From contig JAEVYT010000019.1 of assembly GCA_023392615.1 (NCBI GenBank), positions 5,598-69,597 on the forward strand: a stretch of DNA of 64,000 nt. The letters run 5' to 3'. Under the pieces are notes generated by a model. It was not told the origin of the DNA. It saw only the letters and a program-made list of their open reading frames with translations, and made no database searches. This DNA is from Bacillota bacterium. Its GTDB lineage: Bacteria > Bacillota > Clostridia > Lachnospirales > Lachnospiraceae. A program made the position numbers and the translations under genes. Of this stretch, positions 44,625-53,527 are shown piece after piece. Numbering within the stretch: position 1 is the first letter of the stretch; every line of letters starts with the position of its first letter.

Positions 44625-46229
44625 TCACGACCTTTCGGCATTTAATGCTCTAAAATTCATTCGATTATTACGATACAAAGATTTAAATATTTTAAAGTTT
44701 CGATTATAAATCTCCACATTCTTTTGTTCTGGTTTATAATTTCGGCTCACAACTACCAGCTTCTTCGCTTCCGATAAATTATCGATAATACCTAATCCCA
44801 CGGATGCAACCAAAGCCGCTCCAACTGCTCCAACATTTTGTGGATTTTCCACCGTCTCAATCTCTCTGCCAAGCATATCAGCAAGCATCTGACACGTAAG
44901 TGGTGCCAATGCACCTCCCCCGACAAAGCGAATCACTCTGGAGGTTTTTATTTTTTTATCCTGGGCTTCTAACTGCCAGCGCAGATGATAGCAGATTCCT
45001 TCTAATACGGCATGTATCATCTCCGTTTTCCCTGTATCCAGGCTGATATTAAAGAACATTCCACGCGCATTTGAATCCTCAAACGGACATCGGTTCCCAT
45101 GAAGCCATGGAGTAAAAATCACACCGTTGCTACCTGCCGGCACATTTTTAATTGCATGCATCATATAATCATACAGGCTCTTATGAATTGCTTCGGGACT
45201 GTCTGATACTCGTTTCTTCTCAAGATAGATATCAATTTCGTCCAGAGCCAGATGATCCCTTACCCATTCCAGACATTTCCCCGCAGTCTCTAATTCAGCA
45301 AAATAATTATATGTATCTTTATCCGCTCCGACGATAGCGGCAATCATTGAATTAATATCCACCATCTGCTTTTTCACCACGGTGGATACCCATCCAGAGG
45401 TTCCTGAATAGATATGTGTATCGCCGGGTTCCACTGCACCCGCTCCGACGCCAATTAATGTCGCATCTCCGCCACCTCCAAATACCGGTGTTCCCTCCGC
45501 AAGGGAAAGCATTGTGGCTGCTTTCTTTGACACTGTACCCACAATCTCAGTACAGGGTACGATATTTGCCAGATGCTTCATATTTACTCCCAGCATGTCA
45601 CAGATATCTTTACTAAAGCCCTCTTTCCCCTTGCGAATATCATATAATAATGCCGCAAAAGCGCTATCGGGTGTCATAATAAACTCTCCGGTACACTGAC
45701 ATATTAAGAATTCCTTTACATCCAGCCATTTATACACTTTTTGAAATACTTCCGGTTCATTTTGTTCCACCCATTTGTATTTCCATACCGGATCTTTCAC
45801 ACTTGCAGCTACAGCCCCCGTAATCGAAAGGGATTTGAGTAACTTGAATGCATTCATACCCGATATCTGTGGTCCGTGTTCTAAACCCTTTCTTAATTCC
45901 GCATGTGCACGTTGGTCCATATAATTCATTGCACGGCGTACAGGTCTACCATCAGAATCTACAAGCACAAGCCCTTGCATCTGGGAGCAGAAGGATATAC
46001 CCGATATACTCTCCTTGGATAACCCACTGATTTCTAGTACTTCCCTCGTCGTATTGCACATCGCACACCACCACTGGTTAGGATCTTGCTCTACTCCTCC
46101 ATTGTCCAGGACATAAAGCTCATATCCCTCCATTGAAGATGCCACCAATTTAATATGGTCTGTGATCTCAAAAATACACGTCTTGATACCGGTTGTACCG
46201 ACATCGTAGGCAATAATATGAACCGACAT
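44625..46229 (-). CDS. FGGY-family carbohydrate kinase
   Basis: ATP-dependent sugar kinase (534 aa) of the xylulokinase/gluconokinase group. The phosphate-1 motif is AYDVGTTGIKTCIF at about 8-21; VEQDPNQWW, SFCSQMQG, DQRAHAEL and GGGGDATLIGVGAGA follow; the C-terminal FGGY block is IRFVGGGALAPL. The specificity (xylulose, ribulose, other ketose or polyol) cannot be read. It sits between the TetR gene and ALDH, all on the minus strand. Confidence 0.9.
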   Translation of the reverse strand: MSVHIIAYDVGTTGIKTCIFEITDHIKLVASSMEGYELYVLDNGGVEQDPNQWWCAMCNTTREVLEISGLSKESISGISFCSQMQGLVLVDSDGRPVRRAMNYMDQRAHAELRKGLEHGPQISGMNAFKLLKSLSITGAVAASVKDPVWKYKWVEQNEPEVFQKVYKWLDVKEFLICQCTGEFIMTPDSAFAALLYDIRKGKEGFSKDICDMLGVNMKHLANIVPCTEIVGTVSKKAATMLSLAEGTPVFGGGGDATLIGVGAGAVEPGDTHIYSGTSGWVSTVVKKQMVDINSMIAAIVGADKDTYNYFAELETAGKCLEWVRDHLALDEIDIYLEKKRVSDSPEAIHKSLYDYMMHAIKNVPAGSNGVIFTPWLHGNRCPFEDSNARGMFFNISLDTGKTEMIHAVLEGICYHLRWQLEAQDKKIKTSRVIRFVGGGALAPLTCQMLADMLGREIETVENPQNVGAVGAALVASVGLGIIDNLSEAKKLVVVSRNYKPEQKNVEIYNRNFKIFKSLYRNNRMNFRALNAERS

Positions 46230-46345
46230 ATCGTTTCCCTCCGTTCCTAAATTGCATAGTGATTCTCTACTCTTAGCTTATATACTCTTGTGCACATAGA
46301 TGATTTATAATTAATTCTTTCATATTCTTTATCAAGCTTACTTAC

Positions 46346-46520
46346 CTGACCCTATTGTTAGTTTGTGCTGAGGATTACGCAAGCACAAACTTGGAGATGT
46401 GAATTAGGTTTTAATAATTCACATTAATTTAAAATATCTGACCCTATTGTTAGTTTGTGCTGAGGATTACGCAAGCACAAACTTGGAGATGTGAATTATG
46501 TTTTTAATAATTCACATTAA
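46346..46520. repeat. Tandem 82-base repeat, two copies (92-base period), each with two hairpins
   Basis: Copies at about 46346-46427 and 46438-46520 differ by two or three bases. Each has GTTTGTGCT .. AGCACAAAC (9-pair stem) and ATGTGAATTA .. TAATTCACAT (10-pair stem). The end of the second copy includes the stop codon of tetR. No ORF. Confidence 0.85.
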
Positions 46521-47167
46521 TAAAAGAATGCACCTCGTATAAACTTCATCAACTGCTCTACAACAAGTTCATCATTATCAAATACCTCTTCCCCAATGAA
46601 CAGCTTCATACGCTCCTTATAGTATTCACATGCATAGGAGAATTGAAGCGATATGAACAGATTATCCAGGAAGAATGCAAAATATCTTGCATCAATGTCT
46701 TTACGTACCACTCCTGCATCCTGTGCTTCTTTTATATATGTTGCATATAGCTCTGAAGCGGTATTCTCCATATCGGATACAATTTTCCATACTAGGTTGG
46801 ACCGACTCTCTGTAGCCATCTCATTATAGAGCTTTGTCAGGTAAACTTCTTCTCGCGAATATGCTTGAATTGCTTTGATAATCTTTTCTACTCGAAGATC
46901 GAATGCATCCTCTCCCTGAATTACATCATATAGGATTGTCCTAAGCTTCATTACACAATAATGAATGACGGATAAGAATAAATCCTCCTTGTTGTCAAAA
47001 TATTTATACATAGATCCGACACTAACGCCAGCCTTTAACGCAATCGTATTAATATTAGCACTATCAAAACCACTTTCGGCAAATTCAGCAATTGCAGAAT
47101 TCAATATCTTATTCTGTTTTTCCTCCGGTAATTTTTTAAATATCTCTTTAAAGTTATCTATATTCAT
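46517..47167 (-). CDS. TetR family transcriptional regulator
   Basis: Repressor (216 aa). N-terminal HTH (about 12-58): ILNSAIAEFAESGFDSANINTIALKAGVSVGSMYKYFDNKEDLF, the classic TetR_N pattern; the C-terminal ligand part is variable (about 75-216). A palindromic site lies 143 bases upstream, and another between the promoter and start of the divergent aminotransferase gene. It therefore likely controls the cluster on both sides. The ribosome site is GGGGTAGGG. Ligand unknown. Confidence 0.92.
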   Translation of the reverse strand: MNIDNFKEIFKKLPEEKQNKILNSAIAEFAESGFDSANINTIALKAGVSVGSMYKYFDNKEDLFLSVIHYCVMKLRTILYDVIQGEDAFDLRVEKIIKAIQAYSREEVYLTKLYNEMATESRSNLVWKIVSDMENTASELYATYIKEAQDAGVVRKDIDARYFAFFLDNLFISLQFSYACEYYKERMKLFIGEEVFDNDELVVEQLMKFIRGAFFY

Positions 47168-47210
47168 ATAAGCACCCTACCCCTTCTTCATACTAGTTTA
47201 TATTATGTTT

Positions 47211-47300
47211 TTAAGCATTCACATTAGATAAAATATGTCTACTCTTTCCATTCTTTTTAGTCAAGGATTTCACGTGAGCAAGTTTGGAAATGTGAATTCA
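47211..47300. repeat. Degenerate copy of the 46346-46520 repeat, on the other side of tetR
   Basis: Two pieces are recognisable: 47211-47227 (like TGTTTTTAA..ATTCACATT of the repeat) and 47262-47300 (GGATT..CACGTGAGCAAGTTTGGAAATGTGAATT versus GGATTACGCAAGCACAAAC TTGGAGATGTGAATT). They are in changed order and hairpin pairing is lost, so decay of an older copy is likely. Confidence 0.55.
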
Positions 47301-47309
47301 TTTGATTTG

Positions 47310-47327
47310 TGAGTGAGTATTCACTCA
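47310..47327. promoter_or_regulatory. TetR-type operator, tetR side
   Basis: TGAGTGA-GTAT-TCACTCA (47310-47327), perfect arms of seven. It is related to the palindrome at 47576-47593 and lies upstream of the tetR start at 47167. The rest of 47168-47539 is AT-rich with no gene. Confidence 0.75.
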
Positions 47328-47539
47328 TATTTTACCATATTTAGTTATTTTTTCAATCCACAAATTTTATTTACTCGTCATCCTACTCCATTATTTGATT
47401 TTAATACAATATTAGTTTAATTCTCGAATATATCTCTTAAACTTAATCTTTAAAAACTTCCAATATTTTTACTCCATGATACAGAAAAATGGCAAGTTAA
47501 ATTGACCTTATTATTTTCCATAATTATCTATGGATTTTA

Positions 47540-47593
47540 TTGACTTTTTTAATCATAGTGCTATACTATTTGGTGAGTGAGTGTTCATTCACT
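47540..47593 (+). promoter_or_regulatory. Promoter and TetR-type operator of the aminotransferase operon
   Basis: TTGACT (47540-47545), 16 bases, TATACT (47562-47567). Immediately downstream, over the presumed transcription start, the near-palindrome AGTGAGTGTTCATTCACT (47576-47593) has the same GAGTGA/TCACT half-sites as the tetR-side operator. A repressor bound here would block initiation. Confidence 0.78.
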
Positions 47594-47656
47594 ATTTTAA
47601 AAATAGAAATGCATAGTTGATTTTAGTTTGTAAAACTATGCAGAAGAGGAGGGTTT

Positions 47657-49135
47657 ATGGATAACCGTTATTCAATTTCTGAATATCCGGATACCGCTGC
47701 CATTACGAAGCAGCTCGACGAACTGATTCAAAAACCGATATATACAATCAAGCCGGATTCTTTAAAAAATTACATAACAGAGTATTATGATAAGAAATGT
47801 GCTAAATCTAAGGCAATGATCGAAGAGGCTAAGCAACTGATCCCTGGTGGCGTACAACATAACCTTGCCTTTAATCATCCTTTCCCTCTTGTTTTTACGA
47901 AAGCTGAGGGCGCTTACCTGTACGATATAGACGGTAATCGTTATTATGACTTCCTTCAGGCTGGAGGTCCTACCGTTATCGGAAGTAATCCGATTGAGGT
48001 TCGTAAAGAAGTTATCGATTTATTAAATGACTGTGGTCCTTCCACTGGTCTGTTCCATGAATTTGAATATAAGTTAGCTAAGAAAATAGCAGATAATTTT
48101 AAATCCGTTGAGATGTTCCGTATGTTAGGTTCCGGTACCGAAGCGTGTATGGCTGCAATTCGTGTAGCTCGTCTCGCAACTAAGAAGAAAAACATACTTA
48201 AAATGGGTGGTGCTTACCATGGCTGGAGTGACCAGCTAGCCTTTGGTATCCGTATTCCAGGTTCCAAATGGACCCAGGCTCATGGCGTTCCTCATTTTAA
48301 TTTTAAGAAAACACAGGAGTTCTTCCCAAATGATCTGAAAGATCTAGAAAGAAAACTCAGACGCAATCAATTACGTGGTGGAACCGCAGCCGTTATGCTG
48401 GAGCCACTTGGTCCTGAGAGCGGAACCAGACCTGTAGACAAGGATTTCTGTAAGGGCGTTGAGGCTCTCTGCCGCAAATACGGTGCCTTATTGATCTTTG
48501 ATGAAGTAGTAACTGCCTTCCGTATCGGCATGGCAGGAGCTCAGGGTTACTTTGGTATCGAACCGGATCTTACCGTATTCGGTAAAGTCGTAGCTGGTGG
48601 ATATCCGGGCGCAGGCGGTCTTGGCGGCAAGAAGGAATATATGAAATATCTTGCAGCCGGCATCCAAACCGGTGACAAATATAAAAGAGCTTTAATCGGC
48701 GGCACCATGGCAGCGAATCCGCTCAGCTGTGTAGCAGGTTATTATACCCTCTGTGAGATAGAGAGAATTGATGCTGCAAGAAAATCCGGTGAAATGGGTG
48801 ATCGCCTTACAAAGGGATTGCAGGAATTAATTAAGAAATACAACTTGCCGTTTGTTGCATTTAATCAAGGCTCCATCTGCCACCTTGAGACAGTGGGAAC
48901 GATGCATTATGCAATCAACTGGAGTAAACCATGGCAAATTCCTGCTGTATTAAAAGCAACCTCTATTCGTAAAAAAGAAATGGAACATATGGGTGCAGCA
49001 TATATGGCGGAAGGAATTGTTACCTTAGCAGGTAGCCGTCTCTATACCAGCGCAGCCTATACTGAAGAAATGATAGACGATGTTTTAGCGCGTTTTGAGC
49101 GTGTATTCGCTAATGTAGGAGTACTACAGCAGTAA
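47657..49135 (+). CDS. Class III aminotransferase (glutamate-1-semialdehyde aminomutase-like)
   Basis: PLP enzyme of fold type I (492 aa). Seen: PGGVQHNLAF (family start), FRMLGSGTEACMAAIRVAR, FDEVVTAFRIG with the PLP Asp, and the Schiff-base Lys310 in FGKVVAGGYPGAG. The protein is longer than HemL (about 430 aa) at the N-terminus and is not next to heme genes, so a HemL function is unlikely. GAGGAGG precedes the ATG. First gene of the TetR-controlled run with aldolase and MFS, so probably degrades an amino sugar or beta-amino acid derivative. The reaction is inferred. Confidence 0.88.
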   Translation: MDNRYSISEYPDTAAITKQLDELIQKPIYTIKPDSLKNYITEYYDKKCAKSKAMIEEAKQLIPGGVQHNLAFNHPFPLVFTKAEGAYLYDIDGNRYYDFLQAGGPTVIGSNPIEVRKEVIDLLNDCGPSTGLFHEFEYKLAKKIADNFKSVEMFRMLGSGTEACMAAIRVARLATKKKNILKMGGAYHGWSDQLAFGIRIPGSKWTQAHGVPHFNFKKTQEFFPNDLKDLERKLRRNQLRGGTAAVMLEPLGPESGTRPVDKDFCKGVEALCRKYGALLIFDEVVTAFRIGMAGAQGYFGIEPDLTVFGKVVAGGYPGAGGLGGKKEYMKYLAAGIQTGDKYKRALIGGTMAANPLSCVAGYYTLCEIERIDAARKSGEMGDRLTKGLQELIKKYNLPFVAFNQGSICHLETVGTMHYAINWSKPWQIPAVLKATSIRKKEMEHMGAAYMAEGIVTLAGSRLYTSAAYTEEMIDDVLARFERVFANVGVLQQ

Positions 49136-49266
49136 AAATAATCACCTATAATTATAAGTATCAAACAACAGTTTTACTTTTTCATATTACCGTACTGAGA
49201 AGTTTGTGTTATAAGCAGATTCATAATAGAAAAATGTATTAATGTAATTTATATAATATCCCTCAC

Positions 49267-49317
49267 GCAGCTTTGACCTAAAAACTCAAAGCTGCAGGTT
49301 ATGTTGAAAGGCATGGT
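49267..49317 (+). repeat. Hairpin plus box shared with the splB leader
   Basis: A perfect 10-pair hairpin GCAGCTTTGA / TCAAAGCTGC (49267-49276, 49286-49295) is followed by TGCAGGTTATGTTGAAAGG and CATGGT, matching the box at 27505-27530 in all but two or three bases. It supplies the AAAGG ribosome-site candidate for the aldolase gene. A terminator is unlikely as no T-run follows. Confidence 0.65.
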
Positions 49318-49324
49318 AATTAAT

Positions 49325-50533
49325 ATGACAATTTTAGAAGCGAAAGAAACTGTCATCGCAGCCGGAAAAAGGCTGGTAGAATCCGGACTAATCGCTCGAA
49401 CCTGGGGCAATGTAAGTTGTCGCATCAGCGATACACATTTTGTAATTACTCCAAGCGGCAGGGATTATATATCCTTAACTCCGGAAGAAATCGTTGAAGT
49501 AGCCATCAGTGATTGTAGCTATAGCGGTAATATAAAACCCTCCTCTGAAAAAGGAGTTCATGCTGAAGTATATAAGCTCCATAGTGATGTTAACTTTGTA
49601 ATCCATACCCATCAGGACTATGCTTCGGCGGTGAGTGTCCTAGGACGTGATTCTATACCGGTATCTAAGGATTTCTCATCCCTTCAAGGTACGGTTTTAT
49701 GCGCAGATTACGGACTTCCCGGTACAAAAAAGCTTCGTAAGGGAGTAGCAAAAGCATTAAATCTCTCCAAAGGTAGCGCTGTTATTATGAAAAACCACGG
49801 CGCACTATGCTTTAGCAGCGACTATGAATCTACCTTTCGTGTAGCGACTGAATTGGAAGAAGCATGCCAAAACTTTATCCAAGAGGAATACCTACATTCA
49901 ACCCCTAAAAACGAGTTTGATCCTGTGGAGCTTGGTAACTTTGCTCTATCACGTTTAGCGAAAAAAAACATTACCACATCGACTAAGTTTTCTTTCTTGC
50001 CATGTGAAAGTGAACGAACTGAGTATGGTTTTAAGATAGTTCTCAACGATAAAACATATGATATTCATTATGATAAATTCACTGAATTATTCGCATCAGA
50101 TAAGGAGTTACTTACAGAAGCTTCGCTCCATAATGAAATCTACAAGAAACATATTGATATTCTCAACATTTATCATAGTGATACCCCTGGAATCGAATGT
50201 GTATCCGCTTCTGGCTTAACACAGCAACCACTGCTTGATGATTTCGCTCAAATAGCAGGAACCAAAGTTCATAATACTCCAATGGAACCTGAGGCTGTAT
50301 CAAAAGCTCTACACAAAGCTTCCGCTGTATTTCTTCACAATAACGGAGCACTTTGCTGTGCTGCTACAAGAGAAGATGCGCAAGCAGTTGCAATCGTAAC
50401 CGAAAAAAACTGCAACGCCTTGATTAGCGCGGCATTATTTGGTAAAGTAAAGTATATTAATCCCTTGGAAAGCAAACTGATGAGGTTTGTTTATCTCAAA
50501 AAATATTCAAAACAGGCTAATCATAAATCGTGA
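49325..50533 (+). CDS. Two-domain class II aldolase/adducin family protein
   Basis: Cytosolic protein (402 aa) with an N-terminal class II aldolase domain (about 1-205): RTWGNVSCR, SGRDYISL, Glu75 in SSEKGVHAEV, zinc His in HTHQDYAS (94, 96) and NHGAL near 155. The C-terminal half (about 215-402) resembles a second, degraded copy: HNNGALCCAATREDAQAVAIVTEKN. Possible starts: ATG at 49325 (chosen), 49313, 49301. It comes 189 bases after the aminotransferase, just behind the hairpin box. Members cleave or epimerise phosphorylated sugars, e.g. fuculose-1-P; substrate is not known. Confidence 0.85.
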   Translation: MTILEAKETVIAAGKRLVESGLIARTWGNVSCRISDTHFVITPSGRDYISLTPEEIVEVAISDCSYSGNIKPSSEKGVHAEVYKLHSDVNFVIHTHQDYASAVSVLGRDSIPVSKDFSSLQGTVLCADYGLPGTKKLRKGVAKALNLSKGSAVIMKNHGALCFSSDYESTFRVATELEEACQNFIQEEYLHSTPKNEFDPVELGNFALSRLAKKNITTSTKFSFLPCESERTEYGFKIVLNDKTYDIHYDKFTELFASDKELLTEASLHNEIYKKHIDILNIYHSDTPGIECVSASGLTQQPLLDDFAQIAGTKVHNTPMEPEAVSKALHKASAVFLHNNGALCCAATREDAQAVAIVTEKNCNALISAALFGKVKYINPLESKLMRFVYLKKYSKQANHKS

Positions 50534-50631
50534 CGACTTTCCTTCCGGGATTTCAAAATATTTATACCGGTTTATGATATAGATATCATACTTCCGGTTA
50601 AGATGCTTATTGCATAGGATTGGAGGAACAT

Positions 50632-51837
50632 ATGTCAAAAGAAAATGGTTTATCGAGATATCGCTTTGTGATACTACTTGCGATAATACCAAGTATCATA
50701 TCCACTGAGATGATGTGGCTTACCCTCGCACCGATTTCAAGTATTGCTGAGAAGCACTATGGGGTCAGCAGCTTGAGTATCGCCATGTTTTCCATGAGCT
50801 ACATGATTATGTATATTCTATTTTCCATCCCCGCTTCCTGGACAGTGGATAAATTCGGCTATCGCTTTTCACTAATTGTCGGAGTGTTAATTACCGCCGT
50901 ATTTGGCTTTGCACGAGTCATTTTTGCCGACAACTTTACGATAGTTTTGATAGCTCAATTCATTATTGCAATCGGTCAGCCATTCTTACTGAATATCTCC
51001 ACCAAGGTTCCCGCGAACTGGTTCCCTATCTCGGAACGTGCCACCGCAGGCGGCATCCTGACTATGGCTCAATATATCGGCTTTGCGGTACCCATGCTAC
51101 TCGCACCGATGATTGCAGACAAATCAGGTATTAAAGATGTATATCTGGTTTTTGCCATCATCGCTACAATCTCTGCTGTAATTGCAATTGTTTTCACCAG
51201 AGAAAAGCCGGCAGTTGCACCTCCCGGCCCCAGTGCGGAAAAAGAAGAAATCTCTATTAAATCCATACATAAATTATTTAAGAATAAAAAGTTTATCAAA
51301 GTATTACTAATATGCTTTATATCCATCGGAATATTTAACACATTGCTCACTCTACTAGAGTCTATTCTTATACCGAGGGGAATCACTTCTGCTCAAGCCG
51401 GAGTAATCGGTACGGTGTTTGTATTGGCAGGAATTGTAGGCGCAGTGGTATTACCAATAATCTCTGATAGCTTACACAAGAGAACGATATTTTTTGTTGG
51501 AAATGTTGCTCTGCTGATTCCGATTTATCTAGCATTTACCTTTGTTTCAAGCTACTTAATGTTAAATATATTGGCCGGAGCAGCCGGATTTTTAACGATG
51601 GGAGTAGCGCCAATATTATTCCAGCATGGTACCGAAGTGGCATACCCTCTTCCCGAGGGCACCTCACTCGGTGTAATCCTCTTAATGGGTCAGATATCAG
51701 GTGCATTATTCGTTTACCTCTTTGATGTAGCACAAGGTATCTCGGGACACATTGAACTCCCCATGCTATGCATCGTAGTTCTTACCATCATCGAACTACC
51801 GATTGCACTCAAAATGCAAGAATCGAAATTAATATAG
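50632..51837 (+). CDS. MFS transporter
   Basis: Membrane transporter (401 aa) with twelve hydrophobic segments, a MFS motif A-like loop WTVDKFGYRFSLIVG after TM2 and the central cytoplasmic loop (about 190-215; PAVAPPGPSAEKEE). FPISERATAGGILTMAQYIGF resembles the FLVCR/DIRC2-like branch. Start: ATG at 50632 after GGAGGAACAT; an in-frame TTG four codons upstream is less likely. Last gene of the run and so the probable uptake (or export) system of the pathway. It is followed by a strong terminator. Confidence 0.9.
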   Translation: MSKENGLSRYRFVILLAIIPSIISTEMMWLTLAPISSIAEKHYGVSSLSIAMFSMSYMIMYILFSIPASWTVDKFGYRFSLIVGVLITAVFGFARVIFADNFTIVLIAQFIIAIGQPFLLNISTKVPANWFPISERATAGGILTMAQYIGFAVPMLLAPMIADKSGIKDVYLVFAIIATISAVIAIVFTREKPAVAPPGPSAEKEEISIKSIHKLFKNKKFIKVLLICFISIGIFNTLLTLLESILIPRGITSAQAGVIGTVFVLAGIVGAVVLPIISDSLHKRTIFFVGNVALLIPIYLAFTFVSSYLMLNILAGAAGFLTMGVAPILFQHGTEVAYPLPEGTSLGVILLMGQISGALFVYLFDVAQGISGHIELPMLCIVVLTIIELPIALKMQESKLI

Positions 51838-51845
51838 TCCCCCTT

Positions 51846-51882
51846 AGAGCTGAACAACCTAGTTGTTCGGCTCTATATTTTT
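51846..51882 (+). terminator. Terminator of the aminotransferase-aldolase-MFS operon
   Basis: AGAGCTGAACAAC-CTA-GTTGTTCGGCTCT, a 13-pair stem with one G-U, followed by ATATTTTT. Confidence 0.9.
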
Positions 51883-51889
51883 AAGGATC

Positions 51890-53014
51890 TTATATAATCG
51901 GCTTGATCCAACAACGCCTGCGTTTATGATTTTCGGTTGTATAGTGTTTCCATAATGCTTGAACCTGATGGTTGGTTTCTAATTCCGGCCCTGTCTCAGC
52001 ATGCTTTATTCCGTTCTTCGCTGCGGTCATCGTCATAGAATTCATAAGCACCGCAGTAAGTCCTTTGTTCTGCATATCAGGGGTTACCCCTACCAGATAT
52101 AGATCAAGAACTTCAGCCTTCTGAAATGGTGCCCTTAGGATACGATACCATCCGAATGGGAATAGTCTTCCGTTACATTTTTTAACTGCTTTGTTCATAG
52201 AAGGTGCCGCCAAACCAAAACCGATCAACTTTCCCTCCTGATCTAGTAACAACTTCACATACTCCGGGTTGATTATCATTATAAATTGATTTACATATTT
52301 TTTTATTTGAGCATCGCTTAATCTTACAGTTCCATAGAGCTCAGAGTAACAGGTGTTTAACAAATCCAAAACAGGTCGGATGTAAGTTTTGATTTCTTTA
52401 CGACTCTTCGGCTCTACTAGCGTTATTTTATGTTTTCTCAAAACTGTTTGCGAAAGCTTGTTTAATTTCTCATTTATTATATCAGGCATATAGATACGAA
52501 ATTCCAACCAATCCGCATCCTTGATAAATCCCAACTTCTCCATATGTGTAACATAATACGGGAAGTTATAGATTGTAATAAACATACCTTCGGTGTTAAA
52601 TCCGTCTACCAACATTCCTTCCTGATCCATATCACAAAACCCGATCGGACCGTGAATTTCACTCAAACCTTCTGCTCGACCCCAATCTTCCACTGCTTTA
52701 AACAAAGCTGTGGATACTTCAATATCATCGATAAAATCCACTCTTGTGAAACGTATTCTCTTCGTTCCCCATTTTTCATTCGCAGCCCTGCTAATTATTG
52801 CGCCAATTCTCCCTACACATTTTCCCTCTTTAAAGGCCAGGAACTGTTTTGCATCACAATATTCATAGGCAGGATTTTTCTTCGGGTTAAAATTATCCAT
52901 TTCATCCAAAACAATATCCGGAATTGCCTGCGGTACATCCTTATATAAGTCGGTGGGAAATGTTGCAAATAATCTTTTATCTCTTTTGCTTTCTACTTCT
53001 TTTATCTCAACCAT
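51890..53014 (-). CDS. GNAT-like acetyltransferase domain protein
   Basis: 374-residue cytosolic protein with two GNAT-like halves: the N-terminal half (about 1-170) has PIGFCDMDQEGMLVDGF and NFPYYVTHMEKLGF; the C-terminal half (about 200-370) has LYLVGVTPDMQNKGLTAVLMN, a motif A acetyl-CoA loop. Homologues are widespread in Clostridia and are named only as N-acetyltransferase or hypothetical. AAGAGGTGCACAATG marks the start. Monocistronic. Substrate unknown. Confidence 0.8.
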   Translation of the reverse strand: MVEIKEVESKRDKRLFATFPTDLYKDVPQAIPDIVLDEMDNFNPKKNPAYEYCDAKQFLAFKEGKCVGRIGAIISRAANEKWGTKRIRFTRVDFIDDIEVSTALFKAVEDWGRAEGLSEIHGPIGFCDMDQEGMLVDGFNTEGMFITIYNFPYYVTHMEKLGFIKDADWLEFRIYMPDIINEKLNKLSQTVLRKHKITLVEPKSRKEIKTYIRPVLDLLNTCYSELYGTVRLSDAQIKKYVNQFIMIINPEYVKLLLDQEGKLIGFGLAAPSMNKAVKKCNGRLFPFGWYRILRAPFQKAEVLDLYLVGVTPDMQNKGLTAVLMNSMTMTAAKNGIKHAETGPELETNHQVQALWKHYTTENHKRRRCWIKPII

Positions 53015-53527
53015 TGTGCACCTCTTTTGAAGTCTTGCGACCTAAGTGAAGAATCAGCTCGTGTTTCTTACTGAACCATCCATCCTTACAATAATTTAAT
53101 TTAGGATGTTTTGCAATATATAAAATTTTTATAAACTGATTTTATACAAATTGTATAGAAGATTCTGTGCATTTCTACCAATATATTAATCTATCAAAAC
53201 TTATTAAGCATTGGTAGCTACTTATACTGGATTACATAATCATGAATATTGTTTTTATCGCATATAACTCAAATATAACCTTGTACCAAGGTTATTATTT
53301 ACATATTTTTACTTTTCTGATAAAATAAAAATTAACTAACTGAATACATTTTCTTGGACTAACTAAGTACAACTGGTCACAAATTTACGAAAGATAGTTT
53401 AAGCAGGCATTTTCTAGGCTATACGTGTCTGATATACAGAAAAATACCACTTAGAACATATCACTAAGTATACGGAGGAAGAATCTTATTCTACATGAAA
53501 TGAAAAGTAAAGGAGTGAAACAATTGT
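53015..53527. other. 513-base intergenic region between the GNAT and pfp genes
   Basis: Contains a perfect palindrome ATAACCTTG-TAC-CAAGGTTAT (53275-53295), followed two bases later by a plus-strand promoter TTTACA (53298-53303), 17 bases, TAAAAT (53321-53326). This gives pfp a leader of about 195 bases. I see no ORF or stable fold in the rest. Confidence 0.6.
53275..53326 (+). promoter_or_regulatory. pfp promoter with upstream palindrome
   Basis: Promoter TTTACA-17-TAAAAT directly downstream of ATAACCTTG-TAC-CAAGGTTAT. A symmetric site of 21 bases centred near -48 fits an activator or a repressor; the half-site ACCTTG is MerR-like, but no such regulator is next to it. Confidence 0.6.

Noticed and set aside
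46346..46520. CRISPR-like array
   Set aside because: Only two copies of a long, internally palindromic unit with a ten-base interval; no spacers and no cas genes.
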